Counted from the stretch's first letter, positions 42,116 through 52,500 are shown. The stretch: DNA of 64,000 nt from Alphaproteobacteria bacterium (GCA_013372975.1 JABXIS010000004.1:1-64000), one strand, 5' to 3'. The notes: a model not told the origin generated them from the sequence alone. Program-made: numbers and translations.

Positions 42116-43531
42116 TCAGGCGACCGGTTCTTTTTCCCAGGTTTCTTTCTTGCGGTAGATGGTGGAGGGGCTGACGCCAAGCGAGGCCGCTGCTTTCGGG
42201 ATGCTGCCATCAAAAGCCGCGATCCGGTCCTCGATGGTCTGTCGTTCGATATCAGCCAGCGTACACATAGAAGGAATTGCAGTGTGGGCAGCGACGGGTG
42301 TGCGAACCATCTCACCGCCCCCGGAATGCGTAGCCGCACCCCCGCTTTTCGGCAGAATACTACCCTGCAGGGGCGGAAACATGTCTTCTGTTACTGTCTC
42401 GCCGTCCTGGAGGACGGCGATGTTGCGGATGGTGTTTTGCAGTTCACGCACATTGCCCGGCCAGTTGTGCGACAGCATCAATGCCTGTGCGCCGGCATCG
42501 AATTCGGTGAAGGCCTTGCCTTCCTCGCGAGCGAATTTCTTGAGGAAATATCTTGCCACTTCAAGTACATCGCGTTCGCGGCGGGCAAGGGGCGGTAACG
42601 CGATCGGTACCACATTGAGGCGGAAATAAAGATCTTCCCTGAACCGGCCTGCGCGCACTTCTTCCAGCGGATCACGATTGGTTGCGCAGATCACGCGCAC
42701 ATCAACTTTTTCGGGCTTTGCCGCGCCTACCGGATGCACTGTGCTGGTCTGCAGGAACCGCAGTAGTTTCTTCTGCAATGCAAGATCCAGCTCGCACATT
42801 TCATCGAGGAACAGGGTGCCGCCTTCCGCTTCGCGCGCAGCGCCCTTTCGGTCCGCGATCGCACCGGTGAAGGAGCCTTTCAGGTGGCCAAACAGTTCAG
42901 ATTCCAGCAAGTCATGCGGGATCGCAGCACAGTTGACGGGCACGAATGGCATGTTGGCCCGCGGCCCCGCCTTGTGGATCGCCTCAGCACATAATTCCTT
43001 TCCGGTGCCGGATTGCCCTGTCACGAATACGGTTGCCTTGGATGACGCCACGTTTTCGATCATGCGGTAGACACGCTGCATCGCGACAGAGCTGCCGACA
43101 AAATCATGGAAGCCGCCTTGTTTCTCGTGCCTCAGCGTATCCACCTGCGCCCGCAGGGTAACCCGCTCCAGCGTGTTATTGACTGTCGTCACCAGCCGAC
43201 TTTCGGGGAACGGCTTTACCAGATAGTCCAGCGCCCCCAGCTTCATCGCACGCACAGCGTTATTGAGAGACGCGTCAGCCGTGATAACGATGGCCGGCGT
43301 TTCCATCCCGGTGCCCTGAATTTCTTCCAGGAAACCAAGGCCGTCTCCATCCGGCAGATTGAGGTCCAGAAGCAGGAGATCGACCCCCTCAGCGGAAAGG
43401 TGCGCCCGCGCAGCGGTCAGGTCCTCACAGGTGGTGACACGGAAGCCCGCGACCTGAAGTTGCTTTTCGTACAGCATGGCCATCGTCAGCGTGTCTTCGA
43501 TGATCAGTATGTGTTTTTCGCGAGCGCTCAT
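42116..43531 (-). CDS. prsR: PrsR-type sigma-54 response regulator
   Basis: A 471-residue activator. Residues 1-120 are a receiver with phosphoacceptor Asp56 (LLLLDLNLPDGDG) and Lys in VKPFP. The AAA+ domain has Walker A GQSGTGKE, a GSFTGA loop that contacts RpoN (Ser for Ala) and GGTLFLDEM. A Fis-type helix-turn-helix ends the chain (AAASLGVSPSTIYRKK). PrsR regulates exosortase/PEP-CTERM genes with RpoN in other bacteria. It overlaps the kinase gene as ATGA. Likely targets are the three sigma-54 promoters in this window. Confidence 0.9.
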   Translation of the reverse strand: MSAREKHILIIEDTLTMAMLYEKQLQVAGFRVTTCEDLTAARAHLSAEGVDLLLLDLNLPDGDGLGFLEEIQGTGMETPAIVITADASLNNAVRAMKLGALDYLVKPFPESRLVTTVNNTLERVTLRAQVDTLRHEKQGGFHDFVGSSVAMQRVYRMIENVASSKATVFVTGQSGTGKELCAEAIHKAGPRANMPFVPVNCAAIPHDLLESELFGHLKGSFTGAIADRKGAAREAEGGTLFLDEMCELDLALQKKLLRFLQTSTVHPVGAAKPEKVDVRVICATNRDPLEEVRAGRFREDLYFRLNVVPIALPPLARRERDVLEVARYFLKKFAREEGKAFTEFDAGAQALMLSHNWPGNVRELQNTIRNIAVLQDGETVTEDMFPPLQGSILPKSGGAATHSGGGEMVRTPVAAHTAIPSMCTLADIERQTIEDRIAAFDGSIPKAAASLGVSPSTIYRKKETWEKEPVA

Positions 43532-45789
43532 GTGCGGTCTCCGTGCTTCAGTGCATAGTCTTGTAGAATATCGATTCCTTCAGGCAGCTCTGCTGCAATC
43601 AGGCGGCAGTATTGACCGCAGCTATCCGCGTCGCCTTCCTGCCAGCTGTTGTTTGCCTCATTGGCCATATGTTGGACACGGGTCAGGCCGAAGGTGCCGC
43701 TGACACTCTTGATCCGGTGTGCGGCTTCCGCCGCCTGCTGAACAGCGCCTGTTTCAAGACTGGCCGTTAGCGTATCCAGATTGGACCTGAGATCTGCCAT
43801 GCACTGCCCCAACAACATGGCGCAGCTGTCCCGATCAAGGGATGCCATCAGCTCATCCAGAACGGCAGCATCGAAGGCAACAATTTCACCAAATTCCGCG
43901 TTTTCTGACATCTCTTCTTTTTCCCCCACCTGCGGTTCATGAGCGGTCACCGCGCGTTCCACGACAGTATAAAGGTCTTCCCGGTTGAACGGCTTTGTTA
44001 CGATGCCACACATGCCAGCAGCTGCAAACTCCTCCCTGTCTTCGTCCATGCCGTGGGCCGTAAGAGCGTAGATAGGCGGCGCATTTTCAGGCCCAAGCAC
44101 TTGAAGAATGCGGGCCGTCGCAGCCGTGCCGTCCATTTCCGGCATGGCGATGTCCATGAAGATAAGGTCGTAGGAATGGTTGGTCGCGGCTTCGACTGCC
44201 TCGACCCCATTATTGACGATTGTGACCCGGCAGCCGAAAGCTTCAAGGGACATACGGATCAGCATCTGGTTGGTTGGCACATCCTCAGCGACCAGAATGC
44301 GCGGCATGCGGCCAAAACGGTCCTTGAAGTTACGGCGATCTTTTTTGGGTTCTTTAGCTGACACGTCACACACATGAACTTCATCAAACGGAGCTTCAAA
44401 CCAGAAGGCCGCCCCAATTCCGGGCGCAGAGGTTACCCCCACACGGCCTTCCATCAGCGTCGCCAGCTGTTTGCAAATTGCCAGACCGAGGCCAGCGCCC
44501 TCACCAATCTTGCGCTTGTTGGCGCCAACACGGGTGAACTGGGTAAACAGTTGCTCGCTGTCGCTTTGCTTAAGGCCCGGGCCAAAATCACAGACTGACC
44601 AGCGCAGGGCACCTTCATTGCGCGCCTGCACCTTGATGACATACCGGTTGGACGGCGCGTATTTGATCGCATTTGAGATATAGTTGTTCATGATCTGGCG
44701 TATACGAGCTGGATCCCCCCAATAGTGCGCCCCAACCCCTTCCTGAATGTCCACATCCAGGCTACTGCCTCGGGCTGCAACGTGAGGCTGCCAGAAGCTC
44801 CTGATCGACGTAATGAGATCAGAAATCGAAAACACCGTGGGCTCCAGGTGCAAGGTGCCGGCTTCTGTCCTTGCGAAATCAATGACATCGTTCAGAAGCG
44901 TTTGCAGTGTCTGTCCGCTGGTCCACGCCATGGAAACAAGCTTCCTGGCTTCCTCAGGCAAGGCTTCATCCTGCAGCAGGTCAAGGCTGCCCAGTATACC
45001 ACTCAGCGGTGTTCGGATTTCATGGCTGATGGTGGCCACGAAACGGCTTTTCAGAGCACTTGTTTCCTCAGCTTTCTCTTTCGCCGCAACCAGTTCTTCT
45101 TTCAACTCGGTCAACTCCTTAACGCGTTTCTCCAGGTCCTTTGTCCGTTGCTCGGCCTCTTGCCTCGCCTGTATCTGGGCGATCTTCGCAGCCGCGTAGG
45201 CCGCAACTGTCTTGAGGATATCAAGGTCAGATGAGGTGAATTTGTTGAGTTCCGGTGATTCACTATCAATCACGCCGATCAATCGATCATTGTGGATCAT
45301 CGGCACACAGATTTCCGATGCGTTAGTGCCAACATCCGCGATATAGCGCGGGTCCTTCGACACATCGGCCACAATTTCAGCTTTCTTCGACGCTGCCACC
45401 GACCCTGTAATGCCTTTTCCTAGTGGAATCTCCAGAGCGTTGATGATCTCATCGTCATTTGTATTTTTCTCTGCAATGGCGGCCCGCTGGACGATGCAGC
45501 CCTTTGCTTCGTCATACAGATAGATCACACAATCAACAAACCCAAGCCTCCCCACCACTTCGCGCGCCGTGTACCACACAAGGTCATGCTCCGACGTGAT
45601 GCTGGTGATGGCCGAGGCAAACCCGCTCAGCACCGAGAGGAACTTCATATTTTCCCGGTAGGCTGCATCAAGCTGGCCACGCGACCGGTACAGCTCCCGG
45701 CTTTTCGCTTCCAGAAGATGTTCGGCTTCTTCCCGTGCCTGCCGCTCGCGTCCATACTTGCGGCGGAAGATGTCCTCAGCTTCAACCAT
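43528..45789 (-). CDS. Soluble hybrid histidine kinase: GAF-HisKA-HATPase-REC-Hpt
   Basis: A 753-residue protein with no membrane segment. Residues 1-45 are coiled coil; about 50-207 a GAF domain; 208-245 coiled coil; the phospho-His is His256 (ATISHEIRTPLSG). The ATPase domain follows, then a receiver (ILVAEDVPTNQ, Asp in LIFMDIAMPEMDG) and an Hpt domain near the end (AAHRIKSVSGTFGL). The ATG at 45789 overlaps the H-NOX gene by eight bases. Kinases coupled to H-NOX are inhibited or activated by NO-bound H-NOX. It likely feeds the PrsR protein downstream. Confidence 0.92.
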   Translation of the reverse strand: MVEAEDIFRRKYGRERQAREEAEHLLEAKSRELYRSRGQLDAAYRENMKFLSVLSGFASAITSITSEHDLVWYTAREVVGRLGFVDCVIYLYDEAKGCIVQRAAIAEKNTNDDEIINALEIPLGKGITGSVAASKKAEIVADVSKDPRYIADVGTNASEICVPMIHNDRLIGVIDSESPELNKFTSSDLDILKTVAAYAAAKIAQIQARQEAEQRTKDLEKRVKELTELKEELVAAKEKAEETSALKSRFVATISHEIRTPLSGILGSLDLLQDEALPEEARKLVSMAWTSGQTLQTLLNDVIDFARTEAGTLHLEPTVFSISDLITSIRSFWQPHVAARGSSLDVDIQEGVGAHYWGDPARIRQIMNNYISNAIKYAPSNRYVIKVQARNEGALRWSVCDFGPGLKQSDSEQLFTQFTRVGANKRKIGEGAGLGLAICKQLATLMEGRVGVTSAPGIGAAFWFEAPFDEVHVCDVSAKEPKKDRRNFKDRFGRMPRILVAEDVPTNQMLIRMSLEAFGCRVTIVNNGVEAVEAATNHSYDLIFMDIAMPEMDGTAATARILQVLGPENAPPIYALTAHGMDEDREEFAAAGMCGIVTKPFNREDLYTVVERAVTAHEPQVGEKEEMSENAEFGEIVAFDAAVLDELMASLDRDSCAMLLGQCMADLRSNLDTLTASLETGAVQQAAEAAHRIKSVSGTFGLTRVQHMANEANNSWQEGDADSCGQYCRLIAAELPEGIDILQDYALKHGDRT

Positions 45790-46324
45790 CACGCTGCTTC
45801 TTGAGGATGAAATGCATGCCGCCCGGCACAGCCTTCTCTTCCATGATCCGGTGGGCATCCCCGAAATGATCTAGGCAGGCGTCCGTCAGCCCGCGCGCAA
45901 CGGCAGCCAGCGGCCTGTGGGAGATATATTCAAGCACCAGGTCACCACCGTCCCCGGCGATCAACAACACCTGAGGCGGCTTGGCATCCGGATACAGCTT
46001 CTTGACCTCTTCGTGGATATGCCGGCCCAGCTTTTCCAACAATGCGACACCGCTATCGATGCCCGCGAAATATTCAGGGAACATTGTCTCAAACCGGCCG
46101 AACAGGTGATAGCCATAGTCGCGTGCCAGAACCGCGGCGTCGGCTTTCATTTCTTTGCAGATAGCGCCGTGCAGCAGCGCAAATTCATCAAAGGAGTAGT
46201 TGCCCACGCTGGTATAGGCGGCTGTGATCCGCCCATCCAGGCCCTGGATGACGTCCTCAAGCGCGTGACTGCCCAGACGTTCTTCAACAAAATCCAGATA
46301 CTCTGTAAACAGCAAACCCCGCAT
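45782..46324 (-). CDS. H-NOX haem nitric-oxide/oxygen-binding sensor
   Basis: A 180-residue stand-alone H-NOX domain starting MRGLLFTEYLDFVEERLG. The haem propionate motif Y-x-S-x-R is Tyr133-Ser135-Arg137 (YISHR). The proximal ligand is probably His104 in HIHEEVKKLYP. Length and motifs are standard. No distal Tyr is obvious, so it may prefer NO, but I cannot settle this. I chose the ATG at 46324, with GGAGAAG eight bases upstream; a longer in-frame start would lie before the predicted transcription start. It is the first gene of an H-NOX/kinase/PrsR operon. Confidence 0.93.
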   Translation of the reverse strand: MRGLLFTEYLDFVEERLGSHALEDVIQGLDGRITAAYTSVGNYSFDEFALLHGAICKEMKADAAVLARDYGYHLFGRFETMFPEYFAGIDSGVALLEKLGRHIHEEVKKLYPDAKPPQVLLIAGDGGDLVLEYISHRPLAAVARGLTDACLDHFGDAHRIMEEKAVPGGMHFILKKQRDG

Positions 46325-46337
46325 CGGCGCTTCTCCA

Positions 46338-46500
46338 ATTTTGCAAATGGCTTGTTGCCATTCTGCAAAAGCTACGCAACCTGCGTGCCAACGTGAGTTC
46401 GTGGTTTTCCCTGCCAAAATGGCATGACCTCACGCCTGAGATCGTTAAGTCTTCGCATTTTGCAATTGCAATCCGCATCAATATTCGCGTTTTGCAAAAC
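46338..46500 (-). promoter_or_regulatory. TTTTGCA elements upstream of the H-NOX operon
   Basis: ATTTTGCAATTGCAAT (46457-46472) and the perfect palindrome GTTTTGCAAAAC (46489-46500) lie 67-110 bases upstream of the sigma-54 promoter. AATTTTGCAAAT (near 46338-46348) lies in the leader. They match the cluster at 35969-36038. This suggests autoregulation by PrsR. Confidence 0.62.
46375..46390 (-). promoter_or_regulatory. Sigma-54 promoter for the H-NOX/kinase/PrsR operon
   Basis: The minus strand reads TGGCACGCAGGTTGCG, matching TGGCACG-N4-TTGC with GG-N10-GC spacing. Transcription would start near 46364, 40 bases before the H-NOX ATG. It is the best consensus match of the three in the window. 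Confidence 0.85.
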
Positions 46501-46504
46501 ATTC

Positions 46505-46786
46505 TAAACAAGCACCAGCATGAATACTGGATCGCACCCGGAAGGCCGCTTCTGGCGAGGTGGAGGCCTTTATTACCTTCCACCTAAAGGTCTGCTTTTG
46601 GAAATTGCTCTTATCACAGAACGCGTCACAAAATTTTCTGACACTTTTTCTGTCCGCACCATGCGACCTGCGCAGTCAATGCGTGTCCAAGGGGTTCGCT
46701 AAGTTATTGAAATCTTACTTCAGGAAGAGACATTTTTTGTGTCCGTCGACACCAGCCTATAATCGCCTCGTATCAAGGAGACATTT
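46505..46786. other. Intergenic stretch, no supported gene
   Basis: About 280 AT-rich bases separate the TTTTGCA elements from the truncated gene at 46787. I see no gene, promoter or clear repeat here, apart from a ribosome site (AAGGAG) close to 46787. Confidence 0.4.
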
Positions 46787-47020
46787 ATGGGTATATCTCC
46801 CGTTCTGAACGGATTGATCAAGAAACATGTGGAGCTGCAAACCAGCCTGCGCGACCTGGAGGGTGCTGCCGAAAAGGCGGTCAAAGACATCCGCCGCGCC
46901 AACCGGCGCAAGTTCAACGCTGAAGAGAAGATTCGCATTGTGATCGAAGCCCTGCTCGGCGAGAGCAGCATCGCGGATGCTGTGCCGTCGGGAAGGCATC
47001 GCCCAAAGCCTCTAATATAA
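46787..47020 (+). pseudogene. Truncated small gene joined to a transposase fragment
   Basis: AAGGAG precedes the ATG. Codons 1-35 (MGISPVLNGLIKKHVELQTS onward) read as a helical small protein I cannot name. From codon 36 the frame continues as an IS3-type OrfA start (RRKFNAEEKIRIVIEALLGE), then shifts into nonsense (VPSGRHRPKPLI). The join looks like an insertion or deletion scar. Confidence 0.6.
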
Positions 47021-47204
47021 TTAGTCGAAAGAGTTCCTGGAGGCTGGCAAGAAGCGCCATGCAGGCGACACTGAACGTGCGGCTACGACCGACGAGGTCA
47101 AAACCCTGAAGCGCGAGACACCGACCTCAAGGAAGCGCTCGCGGAGCAGATGCTGGAGAACCGTCCGCTCAAAAAAAGCATGATCGAGGATGGGGAACTA
47201 GAGG
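46892..47204 (+). mobile_element. Decayed IS3-family orfA remnant
   Basis: Three frames together give an OrfA-like protein: RRKFNAEEKIRIVIEALLGE, then CRREGIAQSL (one-base shift, followed by stops), SKEFLEAGKKRHAGDTERAA and, after another shift, LAEQMLENRPLKKSMIEDGE. No orfB, terminal repeats or target duplication were found. It is a non-functional relic. Confidence 0.75.
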
Positions 47205-47419
47205 AAAGGAAATTTTTAACTCTGCCAACATGTGTAAAGACTGCGCTCTATCAGAAGTTCACAGAAAAGTGTTGATGGCAGCTTCAGGTCATCGCCTTAC
47301 ATCTTCTGTTGGTCGCACTTTCATGGACAGAAGTCTTGGGCTTGGTGACAACACCGAACCTTTGATGCTGGGTACTCTACTCAGCTGCGGGGATTCATTT
47401 TTAGATCAATAGGCCCTTT
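47205..47419. other. Gap upstream of the TonB receptor
   Basis: A 60-codon open frame (47230-47412) starts MCKDCALSEVHRK but has only a weak, badly spaced ribosome site and no recognisable motif, so I do not call it. No cobalamin riboswitch box or Fur-like dyad is evident. Confidence 0.4.
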
Positions 47420-49462
47420 ATGGCACTTTATAAAAACGCCAAAACACCTGTGTTATCCGCCAGGCCCCGCGACTTCCTGTCTTACCTGGGTGCCTGTCTG
47501 CTGGCCGCAGTCCCGCCGGCCCCAGCTCAGGCATCAGAGGCCACTTGGGAGAAGCTGGATGAAATCAATGTAACGGTAGCCCGAGGCAAGGATCGTGCCC
47601 TGCAACCCACTGAAGTACTTTCTGAAGAAGCGATTGAGCGCCGACAACCTACAGATTTTACTGAAGTATTCCGCGCTGTGATGGGTGTTGGCATCCGAAC
47701 CAACTCCCGCGGCGAGGCAGTTTTGCGACTACGCGGCTCAGAGGAACGACAGTCACAGATATTCATCGACGGAGCGCCAATCAGTGTGCCATGGGATGGC
47801 CGTGCTGACTTGTCACTTTTTCCAGCAAGTTTTATCAGGCAGGTCAGTATAGTAAAAAGCGCGGCGCCTATAGAATTTGGCGCCAACGCTGTTCTTGGTG
47901 TTGTGGATATTTCAACCGTTGAAAAAGCAGATAACTTCAGGCTGAACACCCGGTCGGAGGTAGGTTCACACGGCGCGCGGCTTGTGGAAGGAGAAGTGTA
48001 TGTGCCTCTAAATGGCGCAAGCCTGCAGTTGGGCGGAAATCATTTCACGCGGGATGCCCTTAGCGTTGCGAGCCGTGAACCTATTCCGTTTGACCCTCTT
48101 GCGGAAGACGGGCGCACAAACACCGATCTGGCAAGCACCAGCTTTTTCGGGGCCGCCGCACTGGAGCGAGACTGGGGCAGCATTCGTGTAAGCGTCTTTG
48201 ATATTGACGCCGAAAAGGGCATTGCCGCCGCCGCCCACATCGATCCAGATGAGGGAAAGCCCCGCTTCTGGCGCTACCCCGATTGGCAAATGACCCAAGT
48301 CAGCCTTGCCGGTGACTTCACCATGGGCGAATCCTCAAACCTTCGCATCAACAGTTGGCACCAGCGGTTTGGACAGCAGATTGTATCGTATAGCGATGCA
48401 ACATACAGCAACGCGGAAGACCAACAGGATGACCTCGACCTAACGTATGGTGGACGAGCAACCCTTTCCCAAGACTGGCGGCATATGACGGGTAGGTTTG
48501 TTGTGTCTGCACAGGAAAGCACCCACACACAAACGGAAACCGATCTACTCTCGAATACAAGCGGAAACGAAGAGCGGTTCCGTCAACGGCTGCTCAGCAT
48601 TGGCGGCGAAATGGATATACCCATTGGCGACAAAGTCAAAAGTTCCTTTTCGCTGGCACACGACCGAGCATCGACGCCGTTGACGGGCGGCCGACCTTTG
48701 CAACCCGCCATCACAAACTGGGCAGCCGCGGGAACCATAGAATGGCAAGCCTCCCCTGACCTGACGATTACAACTACATTGGGCCAGCGTACGCGCTTTC
48801 CCACCATGCGGGAGCTGTATGGCAACGCCCTCGGCCGTTTCCTCCTGAACCCGAACCTTAAGCCAGAGAGTGCACTCGTTGGTGACGTGACCTTCGCCTG
48901 GGCCCCTGTCGACCTGCCTATTGAGCTAACTTTTACGCCTTGGTTCACACACATTGACGATACAATATCGCAGCGGACCGTGCAGCTGGACGGTATATCA
49001 CGCAAACAGCGCTATAACCTGAGTGGTTCCAAGGGCTTCGGCATTGAAGCCGGGCTAGTTTGGCAGGCGACAACCGCACTTACTTTTGAAGCAAACGCCT
49101 TTTGGCAAGAACTGGAGGCAAACCGGGATACCCGCGGAAGCCGCGCTACGCTGTACCAAAGGCCCAATAGCCAGCTGCTGCTTGCGGCAAATTATCAGAC
49201 GCCAGGAGGCTACAGCTTACGCGCAGAGATGAACCACCTTGGCGGGGCGTTTGATGAAAATGAAGACGGGACGACGGCCAGGCTCAACCCATCTACAGAG
49301 TTTAACGTCAAATTCTATGTACCCGTAAAGCAAACAGAATACGGCGTTTGGCAAATTTATGGCGCGGTGAACAACATGACCAATGCCATCATATTACCAC
49401 AGCTCGGCCTGCCGGATGCCGGGCGAACTTTCAAGCTGGGTATTCGTTTGAAGGGAGACTGA
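47420..49462 (+). CDS. TonB-dependent outer-membrane receptor
   Basis: A 680-residue receptor with a signal peptide ending near APAQASEA. The plug domain shows INVTVARGKDRALQPTEVLS, LRLRGSEERQSQIFIDG and IRQVSIVKSAAPIEFG. A 22-strand-type barrel follows, with FPTMRELYGNALGRFLLNPN and LKPESALVGDV in the C-terminal third. The TonB box is not obvious. The chain ends with Asp (IRLKGD) rather than Phe, which is less usual. Substrate unknown; the downstream secreted BNR protein suggests a peptide or polymer-derived ligand. Confidence 0.9.
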   Translation: MALYKNAKTPVLSARPRDFLSYLGACLLAAVPPAPAQASEATWEKLDEINVTVARGKDRALQPTEVLSEEAIERRQPTDFTEVFRAVMGVGIRTNSRGEAVLRLRGSEERQSQIFIDGAPISVPWDGRADLSLFPASFIRQVSIVKSAAPIEFGANAVLGVVDISTVEKADNFRLNTRSEVGSHGARLVEGEVYVPLNGASLQLGGNHFTRDALSVASREPIPFDPLAEDGRTNTDLASTSFFGAAALERDWGSIRVSVFDIDAEKGIAAAAHIDPDEGKPRFWRYPDWQMTQVSLAGDFTMGESSNLRINSWHQRFGQQIVSYSDATYSNAEDQQDDLDLTYGGRATLSQDWRHMTGRFVVSAQESTHTQTETDLLSNTSGNEERFRQRLLSIGGEMDIPIGDKVKSSFSLAHDRASTPLTGGRPLQPAITNWAAAGTIEWQASPDLTITTTLGQRTRFPTMRELYGNALGRFLLNPNLKPESALVGDVTFAWAPVDLPIELTFTPWFTHIDDTISQRTVQLDGISRKQRYNLSGSKGFGIEAGLVWQATTALTFEANAFWQELEANRDTRGSRATLYQRPNSQLLLAANYQTPGGYSLRAEMNHLGGAFDENEDGTTARLNPSTEFNVKFYVPVKQTEYGVWQIYGAVNNMTNAIILPQLGLPDAGRTFKLGIRLKGD

Positions 49463-49586
49463 AGGCCTTCAGCATGTCGGCGTGTAACAGAGTACAGAGT
49501 TACGATTGGGACAAATTATCATCTAGACAAGCTGGAACGCCATTGTTCCAGCCTGACACAGAAACTGAGGAAAAGGAGGGACACCT

Positions 49587-52500
49587 ATGAAGCTCGGTAT
49601 AAATCTAGCAATCGCGATGATGCTGGCAACGACGCCGGCATTGAGCGCAGACGACGATCAATTGATGTCAGCCAAAACCTTCGACGGCCTTAAGGTCAGG
49701 AATATTGGTCCTGCCTATATGTCCGGGCGTGTCGCGGACATTGCAGTTGATCAAACTGATCCGGCCACATGGTATGTGGGCATAGGCTCGGGCGGGGTTT
49801 GGAAGACCGAGAACGCAGGCTCCACCTGGTCTCCAATTTTCGACGATCAATCGGTTTATTCAATCGGCGACGTAACCATTGACCCAAGCAATCCAAATAT
49901 CGTCTGGGTTGGTACAGGTGAAAACAATAGTGGGCGGCATATTGCTTTTGGTGATGGCGTCTACAAATCCATGGATGGTGGCAAAACCTGGAAGAATATG
50001 GGCTTGGGCAACTCAGAGCATATCGGTGACATCATTATCCACCCGACAGATTCCAACACTGTATGGGTATCTTCGCAGGGCCCACTATGGTCGAAGGGTG
50101 GAGAACGCGGCCTGTATAAGACTACTGATGGCGGTAAGACATGGCGCAATGTGCTGGAAGGCGATGAGTGGACGGGCGTTGGCTCGGTCGCAATCGACCC
50201 ACGGAACCCGAATAAATTGTATGCCGCAAAATGGCAGCGCCAGCGTACGATCGCTAGCTTGGTCAACACAGGACCGGGATCGGGCCTCTATACGTCAGAT
50301 GACGGCGGCGAAACATGGCGTCAGATGACAGAAGGGCTGCCAAAGGAAGATATGGGCAAATCCAGCATTGCTGTGTCTCCCATCAACCCAGACGTGGTTT
50401 ATGCCTCGATTGAGCTTAATCAGCGCAAAGGTGGTTTCTGGCGTTCGTCGGACCGTGGCGCAAGCTGGGTGAAAATGTCCGATGTGGCAGCTGGCGGTAC
50501 CGGCAACCACTATTATCAGGAAATTTTCGCAGATCCGCACACGTTTGACATGGTCTATTTTTCTAACAATGCGAGTAAGGTTACAAAAGATGGCGGCAAG
50601 ACGTGGGAGACCATGAATTTGAAAAACCGCCATGTAGATGATCATGCATTCGCCTTTCACCCCACTGATCCGGATTTCATTCTGGTGGGCTCAGACGGCG
50701 GCCTGTATGAGAGCCGCGATGACATGAAGACATGGCGCTTCAACCAAAGCATCCCGGTAACGCAATTCTACAAGATCGCCGCTGATGACGATTTCCCATT
50801 CTATAACGTTTATGGCGGCACTCAGGATAACTCCACTCAGGGTGGTCCCAGCCGCACCATGCGGGCGGACGGGATCAAGAACTCAGATTGGTATATCATT
50901 CTGGGCGCAGACGGCCATCAGCCAGCCACAGAACCCGGCAATCCGGATATTGTCTATGCTCAGTGGCAGCAAGGCAACCTGAACCGGTATGATCGCAAAC
51001 TCCGCGAAACGACATATATCCAACCTCAGGCCAAACCGGGAGAACCTGCAGAAAGGTTCAACTGGGACGCGCCTATCAACGTGTCACACCATGATCCAAA
51101 ACGCCTCTATCATGCGTCGCAGCGACTTTGGCGTTCTGATGATCGGGGTGACACCTGGACAGCCATCTCAGGCGACCTGACCCGAAACGGCAATCGTCTG
51201 CATATGCCGATGATGGACCGGACCTGGGGCCCGGAAGCCGGCTGGGACCTTTATGCCATGTCCAACTTCCACACGATCGCAAACGTGGCAGAGAGCCCCG
51301 TTGACGAGAATATTCTCTATGCCGGCACAGACGATGGCCTAATTCAGGTTACGTCCGATGGTGGCAACACATGGACACGCTACGAGATCGGCAAGATCAA
51401 AGGCGTACCAGCGGGTGCATACGTAAACGATATCCGCGCAGACCGCTTTGACGCAGACACGGTTTATGCTGCGCTCGATAACCACAAGGAAGGCGACTAT
51501 AAGCCTTACCTGATCAAAAGCACCAACAGGGGCAAAAGCTGGAAGATGATCACCGGCGGCCTTCCTGAAAAGACATTGGTATGGCGGATAACACAGGACC
51601 ATGTGAACAAAGACCTGATGTTCCTTGGCACCGAGTTCGGGCTTTACTTCACTGTTGATGGCGGAAACAAGTGGATTGAACTGACGGGCGGCGTGCCTAC
51701 CATTTCTTTCCGTGACGTGCGCATCCAGCGCCGCGAAAATGATCTTGTGGCCGGAAGCTTCGGTCGTGGCATTTTCATTCTGGATGACTATTCCGCCCTT
51801 CGCAGCCTGAACTCTGAAACCCTGAAAGAAGACGCACTTTTGTTCGCCAAGGCCAAGAACCTGATGTATCTAGAGGACGAGCTACATAGCGATAGCCAAG
51901 GTGACGACCAATGGGTTGCCGACAACCCAAAATATGGCGCCACCTTTACCTACTATCTGAAAGACAACTTCAAGACAGCCAAAGACACTCGTGTCGAGGC
52001 AGACAAGAAGCTGGCCAAGGACGGCAAGGATGTTGGCTATCCAGGGTGGGATGTGCTCGAGGCTGAGCTCCGCGAAGAAGGCCCTGCAGTGTTTGTTACC
52101 ATCAGAAACGCAGAGGGGACAGTGGTTCGCCATGTGCCTGCCGCCAACAAGAAAGGCATCCAGCGTGTCACTTGGGACTTCCACCATACATTGAAGGAAG
52201 CCATCACCAATGAGCCACGCCCATCCTGGATGGGGGAAGCCAAGGGCGTACGGGCTTTGCCTGGAATGTATACAGCCACGCTGAATGTCCGTGAAGGTAG
52301 TGATATCCGACAGCTGACTGCACCAGTCTCCTTCGAAGTTGTCAACTATATTGAGCCTACGCTGACAAGGTCCACGACAGCTGAAACCCAGGCCTTCCAA
52401 AAGAAAATGGTCAAGGTTGAAAATGCCGTTATCGCAGCAAGCCTTACGATCGCGGACTTGCAGGAGCAACTTTCCGGCTACCGCACAGCGCTTGACCGCA

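Noticed and set aside
47230-47412. Sixty-codon frame before the TonB receptor
   Set aside because: Ribosome site is weak, no motif is visible and it abuts a decayed insertion sequence. It could be real but I cannot support it.
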